Source: Chitinibacter tainanensis DSM 15459 (GTDB lineage Bacteria; Pseudomonadota; Gammaproteobacteria; Burkholderiales; Chitinibacteraceae). Taken from it: DNA of 64,000 nucleotides. Of this stretch, positions 40,873 to 50,133 are shown one piece after another. Location of the stretch: positions 396,917 to 460,916 of the forward strand of contig NZ_KE386952.1 in the NCBI RefSeq assembly GCF_000429785.1. Reading direction: 5' to 3'. The translations under genes were made by a program, and so were the position numbers. Position 1 is the first letter of the stretch; the number at the start of each line of letters is the position of its first letter. The notes under the pieces are model-generated. The model saw only the letters and a list, made by a program, of their open reading frames with translations. It was not told where the DNA came from and did not search any database.

Positions 40873-41793
40873 ATGGATTTTTTGCTGCTTACCCCACTGT
40901 GGAATTCCGAGCAAAGCTGGCGCGGTGTCCTGGCGCTGGGCCCCACGCATCAGCTGCAAAGCCTAGCGGCGGCGCTCAGCCAACAGCCATTGCCAGCCCA
41001 TTTGCCCTGCTTTCTGCCGCCACAGCAGCCGCTATTGGCAGCCGGGGGAATGCTTGCCGCGCCCAGCGCACTACAGGGCGGCCTAATCCGTGCCAGCCAG
41101 TTGCCAGCATTGCCACCGGGGACTTTGGCGCACGGCCCCTGGTATAGCCACGGGCAGGGCGCGAGCGGCCAGCCAGCTAAACCTGCGTTATTGGAGTTAA
41201 TCGGCCTGATTAGCGCCGATGCAGATACCCCTAAGCTGGAAAAAGTATTTGCCCATGCGCCGGAGCTGACTTTCCGGCTACTACGCTTGGTCAATTCCGT
41301 AGGGCTGCGGGCGCGGGTCGAGATCCAGAGTATTCGCCACGCCATCACCGTATTGGGGCGCACACAGCTTGAGCGCTGGGTGCAAACCTTGCTCTACGCC
41401 GAGCACAGCGCCGATGGGCAAGGGATGTCGCCTTTGCTGATCGCCGCTTTGCTGCGCGCCAGGCGCTTGGCCAACTGGGCCGAACATCGCTGGCTCGATT
41501 GCCCTCCCGATAGCGCGTTTTTACTCGGTATGCTGTCGCTGCTGGATCAATTATTAGCGCAGCCGATGGCCGAATTACTCGAGCCACTGCCACTGAGCCC
41601 GAAATTGCGCGCCGCGCTGCTCGACGGGCAAGGCGAGCTCGGGCTCGCGCTGCAACAAGTGCGGGTGATGGAAAACGCCCAAGCCGAGCAGCTCTGGGCG
41701 ATTCATCCACACGATCAGGCCGAACTGTGGGTGCGCGCCGAGCTGGATGCGCTGCGCGGCGTTGCCGATCTGGCCGCACAGTGGCAAGCCTAA
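40873..41793 (+). CDS. HDOD-domain signalling protein with degenerate EAL-like N-terminus
   Basis: A 306-residue protein. The C-terminal part (about 105-300) is an HDOD domain: LELIGLISADADTPKLEKVFAHAPELTFRLLRLVN, then IQSIRHAITVLGRTQLERWVQTLLYA (in pieces), and FLLGMLSLLDQLLAQPM. The N-terminal 100 residues hold no EAL motifs but match the place of the EAL domain in YuxH-type proteins, so this is a shortened relative. HDOD proteins lack phosphodiesterase residues and act through protein contacts in motility, biofilm or competence regulation. Monocistronic with a gap of 76 nt to the NfeD gene. Confidence 0.8.
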   Translation: MDFLLLTPLWNSEQSWRGVLALGPTHQLQSLAAALSQQPLPAHLPCFLPPQQPLLAAGGMLAAPSALQGGLIRASQLPALPPGTLAHGPWYSHGQGASGQPAKPALLELIGLISADADTPKLEKVFAHAPELTFRLLRLVNSVGLRARVEIQSIRHAITVLGRTQLERWVQTLLYAEHSADGQGMSPLLIAALLRARRLANWAEHRWLDCPPDSAFLLGMLSLLDQLLAQPMAELLEPLPLSPKLRAALLDGQGELGLALQQVRVMENAQAEQLWAIHPHDQAELWVRAELDALRGVADLAAQWQA

Positions 41794-41869
41794 GCAGCAC
41801 CGCTGCCGCTAGCTTGCCGCGCTACCGGCTTTGCCATATCCTGAATTTTTCCTTGCAAGGGCTGTTGTA

Positions 41870-42286
41870 ATGTCTGCCTTTACCTTATGGATCGTGGCCA
41901 CGATCGCGCTGGCGATTGGCGAGCTATTCACCACTACCTTTTACTTGCTGGCGATCGCTGCCGGCACCGCCGTGGGCGCTTTATTGGCTCACTTCGGGCT
42001 GGCGCTGGAATGGCAATTTTTCGCCGCCGCCGGCAGCGCCTTGCTCAGCGTCTGGCTGCTACAAAGCTGGAAAAGCCGGCAACCCGTTATTCCCGCCAGC
42101 GAGCAGGATGATGATGTTGGCCAAACCGTCACCATCGCCGAGTGGCAGGGCGAGCAGCGCGCCCGCGTGCAATACCGCGGCACACAATGGGATGCCGAGC
42201 TCGCGCCGGGGCAAAGCCGCCACGACGATGCGCTGTGGATTATCGTGGCCAAACAAGGCAGCCGGCTGATCATCAGTCAAGTGTAA
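41870..42286 (+). CDS. NfeD-family membrane protein
   Basis: A 138-residue protein from ATG at 41870. Two or three membrane helices (FTLWIVATIALAIGELFTTTFYLLAI and ALEWQFFAAAGSALLSVWLL) are followed by a C-terminal OB-fold domain (about 80-138; GQTVTIAEWQGEQRARVQYRGTQWDAE). NfeD proteins pair with SPFH/stomatin proteins, and the adjacent downstream gene is just that. Together they organise membrane domains and quality control. The 72-nt gap before the next gene holds a 49-bp element. Confidence 0.93.
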   Translation: MSAFTLWIVATIALAIGELFTTTFYLLAIAAGTAVGALLAHFGLALEWQFFAAAGSALLSVWLLQSWKSRQPVIPASEQDDDVGQTVTIAEWQGEQRARVQYRGTQWDAELAPGQSRHDDALWIIVAKQGSRLIISQV

Positions 42287-42295
42287 TACCCCAGT

Positions 42296-42344
42296 AGGTA
42301 TCTAGCTGTAGATGATCATTGATATTGCATTCGAACCTATACCC
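42296..42344. repeat. 49-bp element, copy 13
   Basis: AGGTATCTAGC to CCTATACCC, 49 bp, between the NfeD and SPFH genes, ending one base before the AGGAGG ribosome-binding site of the latter. Confidence 0.65.
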
Positions 42345-42358
42345 CAGGAGGGTTTACG

Positions 42359-43297
42359 ATGGAATTTGCATTTGCTTTTCTGATCTTGGCGATTGTCTTT
42401 ATCGCCAAAACATTCAAAATCGTACCGCAGCAACATGCGTGGATTATCGAGCGCCTAGGCAAATTTCACGCAGTGCTCAGCCCTGGGCTGAATTTTGTGA
42501 TTCCCTTTATCGATCGTGTGGCCTACAAGCACAGCCTGAAGGAAATCCCGCTCGATGTCCCAAGCCAGGTGTGTATTACCCGCGATAACACCCAGCTGCA
42601 GGTGGATGGCATTTTGTATTTTCAGGTGCTTGATCCACGGCTGGCCTCGTATGGCACGTCAGATTATTTGCTGGCCATTAGCCAGCTGGCGCAAACCACA
42701 CTGCGCTCGGTGATCGGTAAGCTGGAGCTGGATAAAACCTTTGAAGAGCGCGATGAAATCAACCGCGCCGTAGTCAATGCGCTGGACGAAGCCGCCACCA
42801 ACTGGGGGGTAAAAGTGCTGCGCTATGAAATCAAAGACCTGACCCCACCGCAATCGATTCTGCATTCGATGCAGCAGCAAATCACTGCCGAGCGCGAAAA
42901 ACGCGCGCTGATCGCCAAATCGGAAGGGGTGAAACAAGAGCAGATCAATCTCGCTACCGGTCAGCGCGAAGCCGATATTCAGCGCTCGCAAGGTGAAATG
43001 CAGGCGGCAATTAATGAATCAGAGGGTGAGCGCCAGGCACAGATCAATCGCGCCGAAGGTGAGGCAGAGGCCATCCGGCTGGTAGCCCGTGCCAATGCCG
43101 AAGCGATTGCCATTATTGCGCAAGCCATCGAGCGGCAGGGCGGCCCGGAGGCTGTGAACCTGAAAGTGGCCGAGCAATATATTGGCGCCTTTGCCAATCT
43201 CGCCAAAACCGGCAATACCATGCTGCTACCGGCCAATGCGGCCGATGTCGCTGGCATGGTGGCCACGGCGATGAATGTGGTGCAAAAAACCAAATAA
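42359..43297 (+). CDS. SPFH/band 7 stomatin-like protein (paraslipin/QmcA type)
   Basis: A 312-residue protein: one N-terminal membrane helix (FAFAFLILAIVFIAKTF), an SPFH domain (about 25-190; QQHAWIIERLGKFHAVLSPGLNFVIPFIDRV, CITRDNTQLQVDGILYFQVLDP read in parts), a coiled-coil region with repeated EGERQAQINRAEGEAEA, and a C-terminal ANAAD tail. Paraslipins form membrane ring assemblies together with NfeD partners. Strong AGGAGG site. A terminator follows. Confidence 0.94.
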   Translation: MEFAFAFLILAIVFIAKTFKIVPQQHAWIIERLGKFHAVLSPGLNFVIPFIDRVAYKHSLKEIPLDVPSQVCITRDNTQLQVDGILYFQVLDPRLASYGTSDYLLAISQLAQTTLRSVIGKLELDKTFEERDEINRAVVNALDEAATNWGVKVLRYEIKDLTPPQSILHSMQQQITAEREKRALIAKSEGVKQEQINLATGQREADIQRSQGEMQAAINESEGERQAQINRAEGEAEAIRLVARANAEAIAIIAQAIERQGGPEAVNLKVAEQYIGAFANLAKTGNTMLLPANAADVAGMVATAMNVVQKTK

Positions 43298-43312
43298 GCC
43301 AAACCTTTGCCA

Positions 43313-43343
43313 CAAAAAAACCCGCCAACGGCGGGTTTTTTAT
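43313..43343. terminator. Bidirectional terminator
   Basis: AAAAAAACCCGCC-AAC-GGCGGGTTTTTT between the convergent SPFH and chemoreceptor genes. Confidence 0.92.
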
Positions 43344-43357
43344 TGCGTGCAGCGCGC

Positions 43358-44440
43358 TTAGCCACGTACGCGATCCAGTACCGAAAACAATTTACTGCTG
43401 CTGTTTTCCATGCGCTTGAGGGCTTCGAGCACCTGATTTTTCTGCCCGGCTTGCCAGGCTTGCCACGCCGCATTGCCAGCCTGATGCACTTCATTGTGTG
43501 GGGTTTCAATTTCGCGATAGGCCGCATTTTTGCCGGCTTGTTTTTGCCCTTCACCATCGTAGTACCAACGGCCAAAGCGGCAATCGCGCGCATCGCTATG
43601 AATGCCGTGATGGCCAGTTTGCTCACCCGTCACCGACATATACACATTGAATTTAAACACCAGATGATCCAGCTTGCTGCTTTCGATCTGGCTAAACAGC
43701 ATATTGCCGCCCACCAGCTCTTCCATTTCGCCCGACACCGTCATCAGTAATTCCATATCGCCCACCGCATCACGGCCCATTTCGCTAAAGCGGGCAGTTT
43801 GCTCGGCCATGGTGCTCATGGTGTTTTTGACTTGTTTGGTTTCTTCGCGAATCTCGCCCACCAGCTGGGTGATTTCCTTGGTGGCCGAGGCGGTCCGTTC
43901 GGCCAGCTTGCGCACTTCATCGGCCACCACGGCAAAACCACGACCTTGCTCGCCGGCGCGGGCCGCTTCAATCGCCGCATTCAGGGCCAAGAGGTTAGTT
44001 TGGTCGGCAATCTCTTTAATCAGCTGCACAATGCCGCTAATTTGGTCAGATTGATGATCCAGCTTGTCGACTTCCGACACCGACTGCGCCGCCGTATTCG
44101 ATAGCGTGGTCAGATTGTCGGAAATACTGGTAATGGCCTGACAGTTATCCGAAGACACCCGGGAGAGGGCACTGGCGCAGCGTAGCTCTTCTTTCATGCG
44201 CTCGCTCATTGCTACCAGGCTCTCGGCCGAATTATTCAGGCTATCGCCGAAAGGCTGCAGTGCTTGCAGCAGCGAAGTGAGATAACCCCCGTCGCCACTA
44301 TCCTGTTTTTGCAGCACCCCGATAAAATCGTAATCGCGGTGCAGCTTTTCGTTTTCTTTTTTTAAGCTCTGGTTTTCTTGTTCCAGCTGGTGGATGCGGT
44401 CATTCAGACTGGCAATCACCTGTTTTTGGCCAAAAAACAT
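43358..44440 (-). CDS. Cytoplasmic methyl-accepting chemotaxis-like protein with CZB zinc-binding domain
   Basis: A 360-residue protein from ATG at 44440 (GGAGG 6 nt upstream); the longer frame is a shadow. There is no membrane segment. An N-terminal coiled coil (8-45) leads to a short MCP signalling domain with the invariant tip region [35 protein letters not shown] (in pieces). The C-terminal CZB domain shows [34 protein letters not shown] and [11 protein letters not shown]: the three-His, one-Cys zinc site. CZB receptors respond to zinc or hypochlorite and often serve non-flagellar or cyclic-di-GMP pathways. It lies alone. Confidence 0.93.
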   Translation of the reverse strand: MFFGQKQVIASLNDRIHQLEQENQSLKKENEKLHRDYDFIGVLQKQDSGDGGYLTSLLQALQPFGDSLNNSAESLVAMSERMKEELRCASALSRVSSDNCQAITSISDNLTTLSNTAAQSVSEVDKLDHQSDQISGIVQLIKEIADQTNLLALNAAIEAARAGEQGRGFAVVADEVRKLAERTASATKEITQLVGEIREETKQVKNTMSTMAEQTARFSEMGRDAVGDMELLMTVSGEMEELVGGNMLFSQIESSKLDHLVFKFNVYMSVTGEQTGHHGIHSDARDCRFGRWYYDGEGQKQAGKNAAYREIETPHNEVHQAGNAAWQAWQAGQKNQVLEALKRMENSSSKLFSVLDRVRG

Positions 44441-44525
44441 CGGAGCCTCCTGCGCTTTCTTTTGATTGGGAAAGTATAGTTGACTCAGAACAGCCCCGCC
44501 TTGACGGAAAGACAATAGGTGCAAA

Positions 44526-45029
44526 ATGCAGACGATTTACTTAGCCGGGCCCGGTGTATTTCGCCCCGATGCCACCGCGTGGGGACAAGCCTTGCAGGCA
44601 GCCTGCGCAGAGCAGGGCTTGTGTGGGCTGTATCCGCTGGATCAGGCTTGCCCAGCCGATTTACATGGCCCAGCCGCGGCGGCGTGGATTTTTCAGCAAA
44701 ACTGCGCGCTGATTCAGCAGGCAGATGCGGTGCTCGCTGATGTGCGGGCGTTTCGCAGCCAGAGCGAGCCCGACAGCGGCACCGCATTTGAGATTGGCTA
44801 TGCCCATGCGCTGGGCAAGCCGATTTATCTGTAGCTACCTGATTTACCGGCCGGGATAGATATGCAAACCCGCCTCGCGAGCACCACCGATACGCAGGGC
44901 TGGCACATCGAAAATTTTGCTGCACCGCTGAATCTGATGCTCTGGCAAGCCGCCACGGCTGTGATTTACGCCACAGACCCACAATCAGCGGTCGAAATCC
45001 TCGCTGAACGGTGCGCGTATCAGAGATAA
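44526..45029 (+). pseudogene. Nucleoside 2-deoxyribosyltransferase interrupted by an in-frame TAG
   Basis: The frame reads [16 protein letters not shown], then the catalytic and substrate motifs EPDSGTAFEIGYAHALGKP, followed by IYL and TAG (44832-44834). The same frame goes on without a shift for 65 codons, LPDLPAGIDMQTRL to IENFAAPLNLMLWQAATAVIY, which is the normal C-terminal part of the family (the PLNLM motif that builds the neighbour's active site), ending at TAA 45027-45029. The full frame of 168 codons is the expected length. The enzyme transfers deoxyribose between bases. The upstream 102-residue product would lack a needed region, so it is probably a recent nonsense mutation, unless the TAG is read through or is a sequencing error. 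Confidence 0.85.
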
Positions 45030-45087
45030 CCCCAATATGGGTACTTACAAATTCACGTAGCATCTTTTTTATTTGTAAGTACGCATC

Positions 45088-45939
45088 ATGAAGAAATTGT
45101 TTGGCGCCTTGGTGCTCCTGGCCGCAGGCTCAGCGGGCACTTGGTTTTATCTCGCGGGCAAAAACCCGGCCGCAGTGAGTGCCGCCTCAACACCTGCAGC
45201 CAGTGCGGTGGCGCAAGCCCAATCTGGCCCACTGGTGCGCATTGCCCTCGAAGGCAAATACCCACCATTTGAATATCTGGATCAAAGCAATCAGCTCACC
45301 GGCTTTAACGTTGATCTGGCCAATGCCCTGTGTAAAGAGATGCAAGTGCGTTGCGAAATCTCGCGCTTTGATTTCGACCAACTGATCCCGGCGCTAAACG
45401 ACAATAAAGCCGATGCGATTGTGGCCTCGTTGTCGATCACAGAAGAGCGCGAAAAGCTGGTGAACTTCAGTGAAGTTTATTCCCGCGTACCCGGCATCTA
45501 CGTCGCTACCAAAAAAGCCAAGCTGATTTGGCCAGTGATTACCGCCGAACGCATCAAGGGCAGTACCGTCGGCGTAGTGGCGAAAACCACTTTTGATGAT
45601 TATCTGACCCATGAACTGGATAGCAGCAAAGTCACCATCAAACGCTTCGGCAGTGCCGATGAAATGATGGCCGCGCTGGCGAATAACCAGATTCAACTGG
45701 TGTTTGATGACAGCGCGGTACTGGGTTATTTCCTGAAAGACCCAAAAAATGCCGAGCAGTTTGAGATGGTGGGCAACCGCATCGACTCAGCACAATGGCT
45801 GGGCCGTGGCGAAGCCATCGCCCTGCGTAAAGGCGACGATGCGCTGCGTGAAAAATTCAACGTAGCCTTGCGCAAGCTGATTGATAGCGGTGAACACCAG
45901 CAGCTGGGCTATAAGTACTTCACGCTGCGTATTCTGTAA
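45088..45939 (+). CDS. Periplasmic amino-acid-binding protein (ABC transporter type)
   Basis: A 283-residue solute-binding protein: an N-terminal hydrophobic helix (MKKLFGALVLLAAGSAGTWFYL) without a lipobox, an Ala/Ser linker, and an SBP_bac_3 domain (about 47-280; VRIALEGKYPPFEYLD, NQLTGFNVDLANALCKEM, DAIVASLSITEEREKLVNFSE, and DSAVLGYFL). It resembles the lysine/arginine/ornithine or histidine binders. No permease or ATPase gene is next to it, so it may serve a distant transporter or act as a signal sensor. A 26-bp palindrome containing parS follows the stop codon. Confidence 0.92.
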   Translation: MKKLFGALVLLAAGSAGTWFYLAGKNPAAVSAASTPAASAVAQAQSGPLVRIALEGKYPPFEYLDQSNQLTGFNVDLANALCKEMQVRCEISRFDFDQLIPALNDNKADAIVASLSITEEREKLVNFSEVYSRVPGIYVATKKAKLIWPVITAERIKGSTVGVVAKTTFDDYLTHELDSSKVTIKRFGSADEMMAALANNQIQLVFDDSAVLGYFLKDPKNAEQFEMVGNRIDSAQWLGRGEAIALRKGDDALREKFNVALRKLIDSGEHQQLGYKYFTLRIL

Positions 45940-45959
45940 TCTTCCGGCGTTTTCCCCTC

Positions 45960-45985
45960 AGGCCTGTTTCACGTGAAACAGGCCT
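45960..45985. other. parS site D (perfect), inside a 26-bp palindrome
   Basis: TGTTTCACGTGAAACA at 45965-45980 is a perfect parS consensus. It is extended on both sides by AGGCC/GGCCT to a 26-bp perfect palindrome and followed by TTTTGTTTTG, so it can also act as the terminator of the binding-protein gene. It lies between that gene and parC. Confidence 0.9.
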
Positions 45986-46060
45986 TTTGTTTTGTATTTG
46001 CCGGCAACAAGGGTTTACCCGCTAAAATAGCCGCAATCCTGAATCTAGAAGCGCAACAAC

Positions 46061-48436
46061 ATGTCGGATACGATTGATCTCGTCGAAGCAGAAACACCAC
46101 CGCCTACCCCGGAAACCTCCAGTGGCGGCCAAGGTGGCCGCTATATTGCCGCCCAAGTCTCTACCCAGCTGGATGATGCCGAAGCCGTTCAGCTGGGCCT
46201 GTATGCGGAAAAAAGCTATCTCGAATACGCGATGAGCGTGGTGAAAAGCCGGGCACTGCCGCAGGTAGAAGATGGCCAAAAGCCGGTGCAGCGCCGCATT
46301 TTGTACGCCATGCATGAGCTAGGCCTCACGGCCACCGCCAAGCCGATGAAATCGGCGCGGATTGTCGGCGATGTGCTGGGTAAGTATCACCCTCACGGCG
46401 ATCAATCTGCTTATGACGCCTTGGTGCGGATTGCGCAAGATTTTTCGGTGCGCTACCCATTGATCGACGGGCATGGCAATTTTGGCTCACGGGATGGCGA
46501 TGGTGCGGCGGCTTATCGTTATACCGAGGCGCGCCTCACGCCCGTGGCCGAGCTGCTGCTGGGTGAGCTTGATCAGGGCACGACCGATTTTATCCCCAAC
46601 TACGATGGCGCGTTCAAAGAGCCTGTACTGCTGCCAGCACGGCTGCCAATGTTGCTATTGAATGGCGCCTCAGGCATTGCAGTGGGTATGGCCACCGAAA
46701 TGCCATCGCATAATCTGGGCGAAGTGGCCGATGCCAGTGTGGCCTTGATCCGCAACCCAAAACTCAGCGCAGCCGAGCTGATGGCCTATATTCAGGGCCC
46801 AGATTTGCCCGGTGGCGGCCAGATTATTTCTTCCAGCCGCGATATCGCCACCGCCTATGAAAATGGCCGTGGCAGCCTGAAAGTTCGCGCGCGCTGGGAA
46901 AAAGAAGAGCTTGCCCGTGGCCAGTGGCAATTGGTGATCACCGAGCTGCCGCATGGCGCTTCGAGCCAGAAAGTATTGGAAGAAATTGAAGATCTCACCA
47001 ACCCGAAAGTGAAAAAGGGCAAAAAAGCCCTGACGCAAGAGCAAATCCAGACCAAACAGCTGATTCTTAGCATGCTGGATCGAGTGCGCGATGAGTCGGG
47101 TCGCGATTGCGATGTTCGTTTGGTATTCGAGCCCAAATCCTCGCGGCAAAATCCCGATGAGCTGATGAATGTGCTAATGGCCCACACCAGCCTGGAAACC
47201 AGCTTATCGATCAATATGGTAACCATCGGCCGTGATGGCCGCCCTGCGCAGAAAAACCTGCGCGACATCATCGCCGAGTGGATCGATTTCCGCTTTGTGA
47301 CCGTCACACGCCGCTGCGAACACCGCCTAGGCCAAGTGAACGATCGCATCCATATTCTGGAAGGCCGCCTGCTGGTCTTGCTGAATATTGATGAAGTCAT
47401 CCGCATTATCCGCAATGCCGAAGAGCCCAAAACCGAGCTGATGGCGGCGTTTAATCTGAGCGAACGGCAAGCGGAAGACATCCTGGAAATCCGCCTGCGC
47501 CAATTGGCACGGCTGGAAGGCATCAAGATCGAGCAAGAGCTGGCCAATCTGCGCAATGAAAAGGCCGAGCTGGAAAACCTGCTGTCCAACCCGCAGGCCA
47601 TGCAGCGCCAAATCATCAAAGAAATCGAGCAGGATAAGAAAAAATACGCCGATCCACGCCGCACGCTAATCGAAGAAGCCGAACGCGCTTCGCTGGAAGT
47701 GGCCGTGGTGGATGAGCCATGCACGATTATCCTGTCGGAAAAAGGCTGGCTGCGCGCCCGCCAAGGCCATGGGCTGGATATCCAAAATCTCAGCTTTAAA
47801 GACGGTGATAGCCTGCTGGCCGCGATCGAATGCCGGACAGTTGATCAGCTGGCACTGTTTGGCAGTGATGGCCGCGTGTATACCGTGCAAGCCTCCGTCA
47901 TTCCGGGCGGCCGCGGTGATGGGGTGCCGGTAACGACCCTGGTCGAGCTAGTGGCCAAAACCAAAATTACCCAATTGATTGTTGCCCGGCCAGGTGAATG
48001 GCTGGTGATTGCCAATTCGGCCGGTTATGGTTTTGCTTGCCAAGGCGAAAATCTGCTCAGCCGCCAAAAAGCCGGCAAGAGCTTTATCACGCTCGAAGGC
48101 GGCGAAACCTTGCTGCGCGTGATGCCATTTACCCCAAGTGCGAACGCCATCGTGGCGTGTTTGTCCAAAGCCGGCAAACTGCATTTGTTTGCCTACAGCG
48201 AATTCAAACAGCTGGCGGGTGGCGGCCGCGGGGTAATTACCATGGCACTGGATGATAAAGACGAGCTGGCCGCGATTACGGTTTGTGATGGTGAAACATT
48301 GAAACTATCCGGCACCGGACGGGGTGGGGCGCTGAAAGAAATCGTACTCGATGCCAATGAAATGGCACCGTACATCGGCAAGCGTGCCCGCAAAGGTAAA
48401 CCGATCAATTCAGGTCTGAAATTTCCGGGCTTTTAA
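46061..48436 (+). CDS. parC: DNA topoisomerase IV subunit A
   Basis: A 791-residue ParC, partner of ParE in decatenation. The breakage-reunion domain is recognised by [21 protein letters not shown] (in pieces), [47 protein letters not shown] with the catalytic Tyr, and [17 protein letters not shown]. The C-terminal domain (about 540-791) has the looser beta-pinwheel repeats of ParC rather than the GyrA box. The QRDR has Q where Neisseria has S87; this is common in the class. ParE is 12 kb upstream, on the other strand. The next gene starts 3 nt after the stop. Confidence 0.96.
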   Translation: MSDTIDLVEAETPPPTPETSSGGQGGRYIAAQVSTQLDDAEAVQLGLYAEKSYLEYAMSVVKSRALPQVEDGQKPVQRRILYAMHELGLTATAKPMKSARIVGDVLGKYHPHGDQSAYDALVRIAQDFSVRYPLIDGHGNFGSRDGDGAAAYRYTEARLTPVAELLLGELDQGTTDFIPNYDGAFKEPVLLPARLPMLLLNGASGIAVGMATEMPSHNLGEVADASVALIRNPKLSAAELMAYIQGPDLPGGGQIISSSRDIATAYENGRGSLKVRARWEKEELARGQWQLVITELPHGASSQKVLEEIEDLTNPKVKKGKKALTQEQIQTKQLILSMLDRVRDESGRDCDVRLVFEPKSSRQNPDELMNVLMAHTSLETSLSINMVTIGRDGRPAQKNLRDIIAEWIDFRFVTVTRRCEHRLGQVNDRIHILEGRLLVLLNIDEVIRIIRNAEEPKTELMAAFNLSERQAEDILEIRLRQLARLEGIKIEQELANLRNEKAELENLLSNPQAMQRQIIKEIEQDKKKYADPRRTLIEEAERASLEVAVVDEPCTIILSEKGWLRARQGHGLDIQNLSFKDGDSLLAAIECRTVDQLALFGSDGRVYTVQASVIPGGRGDGVPVTTLVELVAKTKITQLIVARPGEWLVIANSAGYGFACQGENLLSRQKAGKSFITLEGGETLLRVMPFTPSANAIVACLSKAGKLHLFAYSEFKQLAGGGRGVITMALDDKDELAAITVCDGETLKLSGTGRGGALKEIVLDANEMAPYIGKRARKGKPINSGLKFPGF

Positions 48437-48439
48437 ACC

Positions 48440-48949
48440 ATGCTGCTGCGCGTCCTACTACTGATTGCGATTGTCTTGGCTATTTACCGCTACTGGCAAT
48501 CTGTGGGGCGCCGCCGCCAGCAATATTTTTTGTATGACTATCGCTTTCCGGAAGCCGTCGCACGTAGCCTCAGCGCCCGTTATCCACAGCTGAGCGGCGA
48601 AGATTGGGCGCTGGTAGCGCAAGGCTTGCGGCAATACTTCCGGATGCAACAGCGCAGGGCTGGGCAGGCATTACTGCTGCCTTCGCGCGTGGTGGCCGAT
48701 TACTGGCAAGCCTTGGCCGAGCATCCGCAGGCTTATCACGAATATTGCCAACACACGCTTGGGGCCTACCGCCCGCCACAAGCAGCAGAGCTAGCCCAGC
48801 CGACCAATGCTTATCTGGCCACCTGGCAAGCGGCGTGTGCCGACGAAGGCCTGCGCGCAGCGCAGCAGCTGCCCTTGCTGTTTACGCTGGATCAGCGCTT
48901 GGGCCTGCCGGGTGCGCGCGTCTTTCAGCCGCAAGATTTTCTGGCCTAA
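48440..48949 (+). CDS. Hypothetical membrane-anchored protein (GRDP-like segment)
   Basis: A 169-residue protein with an N-terminal hydrophobic helix (LLRVLLLIAIVLAIY) and a helical cytoplasmic domain. The stretch LLLPSRVVADYWQALAEHPQAYHEYC followed by GAYRPP resembles the glycine-rich-domain-like family, in which a similar helix pair has an HxxW motif; here the His/Trp is VADYW. No clear function. It follows parC by 3 nt and overlaps nothing; the carboxypeptidase gene begins 14 nt later, so the three may be co-transcribed. Confidence 0.65.
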   Translation: MLLRVLLLIAIVLAIYRYWQSVGRRRQQYFLYDYRFPEAVARSLSARYPQLSGEDWALVAQGLRQYFRMQQRRAGQALLLPSRVVADYWQALAEHPQAYHEYCQHTLGAYRPPQAAELAQPTNAYLATWQAACADEGLRAAQQLPLLFTLDQRLGLPGARVFQPQDFLA

Positions 48950-48963
48950 TTCGAGGTGTCTCG

Positions 48964-49503
48964 ATGTCATCCAGCCTCACTCCCGCTTTAGCGCAACTGT
49001 GGCAACAACTGGGCATCGCCCCAGCGGTATTGCAAGAAAAATCCCTCTGCATTTTTGCGGAAGCCAGCGAGCTGGTGGACGTGGAAACCGCCACCGATGG
49101 GCGCGTGTGGCAACTAACCCCAGCCGCCGCAGCAGCCTGGCTGGCCATGCAGGCGGCAGCGGCGAATGCTGGTATTGAGTTGCGGATAGCCTCGGCCTAT
49201 CGCGCAAGCAGCCGGCAGGTAGAGCTGATCGAGCGCAAATTAGCGCTTGGGCAAAGTATTGAAGACATCCTGCAAGTCTTGGCGCCCCCCGGCTGCAGCG
49301 AACACCACACCGGGCGGGCCATCGATATCTACAGCCCCGGCGGGCCGGTAGTGGAAGAAGCCTTTGAAGACACGGCCGCATTTGCCTGGCTGCAAGCGCA
49401 TGCTGGCGAATTTGGCTTTACGCTCTCATTCCCGCGCGCCAATCCCTACGGCTATGTGTATGAGCCTTGGCACTGGTGCTATCAGTCAGCCGCCGCAGGC
49501 TAG
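48964..49503 (+). CDS. M15-family D-alanyl-D-alanine carboxypeptidase (VanY-like)
   Basis: A 179-residue protein from ATG at 48964 (GAGGTG upstream). The peptidase domain (about 60-175) carries the zinc motifs: RIASAYRASSRQVELI, CSEHHTGRAIDI (SxHxxGxAxD, first His and Asp ligands) and YGYVYEPWHWCYQ (second His). AWLQAHAGEFGFTLSFPR is typical. Such enzymes trim the terminal D-Ala from peptidoglycan stem peptides. There is no signal peptide, which is odd for a cell-wall enzyme; it may act on recycled muropeptides in the cytoplasm or leave by another path. Confidence 0.9.
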   Translation: MSSSLTPALAQLWQQLGIAPAVLQEKSLCIFAEASELVDVETATDGRVWQLTPAAAAAWLAMQAAAANAGIELRIASAYRASSRQVELIERKLALGQSIEDILQVLAPPGCSEHHTGRAIDIYSPGGPVVEEAFEDTAAFAWLQAHAGEFGFTLSFPRANPYGYVYEPWHWCYQSAAAG

Positions 49504-49577
49504 GGGATAAACGGTACTTCAGTTCGGCTCGCACACCACGATATTGCAGGTATACACCACGCTTTAGGGTGAATATC

Positions 49578-49748
49578 ATGCGCTACGCCATCCATCCCAT
49601 CTGGACCACCACCCAGCGGCCACAAACCTTGCGCTATGGCTTATACCAACTAAGCCCGCAGGGTGAAATCGAAATTGCCCGCGCGATTCGGCTAGAAAGT
49701 ATCGAAACCTTACGACAGCAGCTGATCAGCCATTGTAAAAATAAGTGA
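49578..49748 (+). CDS. Hypothetical 56-residue protein
   Basis: Starts at ATG 49578 (MRYAIHPIWTTTQRPQTLRYG) with GGTGA upstream; the longer frame from 49467 is a shadow of the carboxypeptidase gene. It continues LYQLSPQGEIEIARAIRLESIETLRQQLI, a pattern of two beta strands and a helix, with a basic tail. No family recognised. It stands alone before a 385-nt noncoding stretch. Confidence 0.55.
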   Translation: MRYAIHPIWTTTQRPQTLRYGLYQLSPQGEIEIARAIRLESIETLRQQLISHCKNK

Positions 49749-50133
49749 TTTTTTGTAATTCAAACCTCACCACCTACACCAGCAGACCGTTGCACCAATA
49801 GGATGACCATCACCATCCCACTGATTATTCAGTGTTATTTCGGCCACAGCGCGGACGAGTCTTTTTCTCACCCTGCAGTATGGCTGCACAGCTCATCTTG
49901 GCCTTGGCATGAATCACAGTCAGCACGTTCGCGGCCAGATCAGGGTTTTTACTTATAAAACAGCCCATTTCAAGCTTATTTTTACAGAAAATACACATTA
50001 ATTTAACTTAAGCTTTCTAAATAAATTTACAGTAGTAAGTTAAATTTGAGTACACCCGCCTTCCATTAGAAAATGCTGAGACAAAAAATGACAAAAAAAG
50101 TCAGCTCTAGTCAATCTAATCAGGAAGGTATGT
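49749..50133 (+). promoter_or_regulatory. AT-rich leader before the metalloprotease gene
   Basis: No gene seen. Most of it is A/T-rich. Two 11-bp arms, AATTTAACTTA (50000-50010) and TAAGTTAAATT (50036-50046), form an inverted repeat 88 nt before the metalloprotease start and could be an operator for a regulator of the secreted enzyme. Function inferred. Confidence 0.35.

Noticed and set aside
44485-45063. Minus-strand frame over the deoxyribosyltransferase pseudogene
   Set aside because: Arg/Ser-rich, no family features; antisense shadow.
46381-46440. Quinolone-resistance-like residue in ParC (Gln at the position of Neisseria S87)
   Set aside because: [11 protein letters not shown] is the usual form in many betaproteobacteria, so it is not a sign of acquired resistance.
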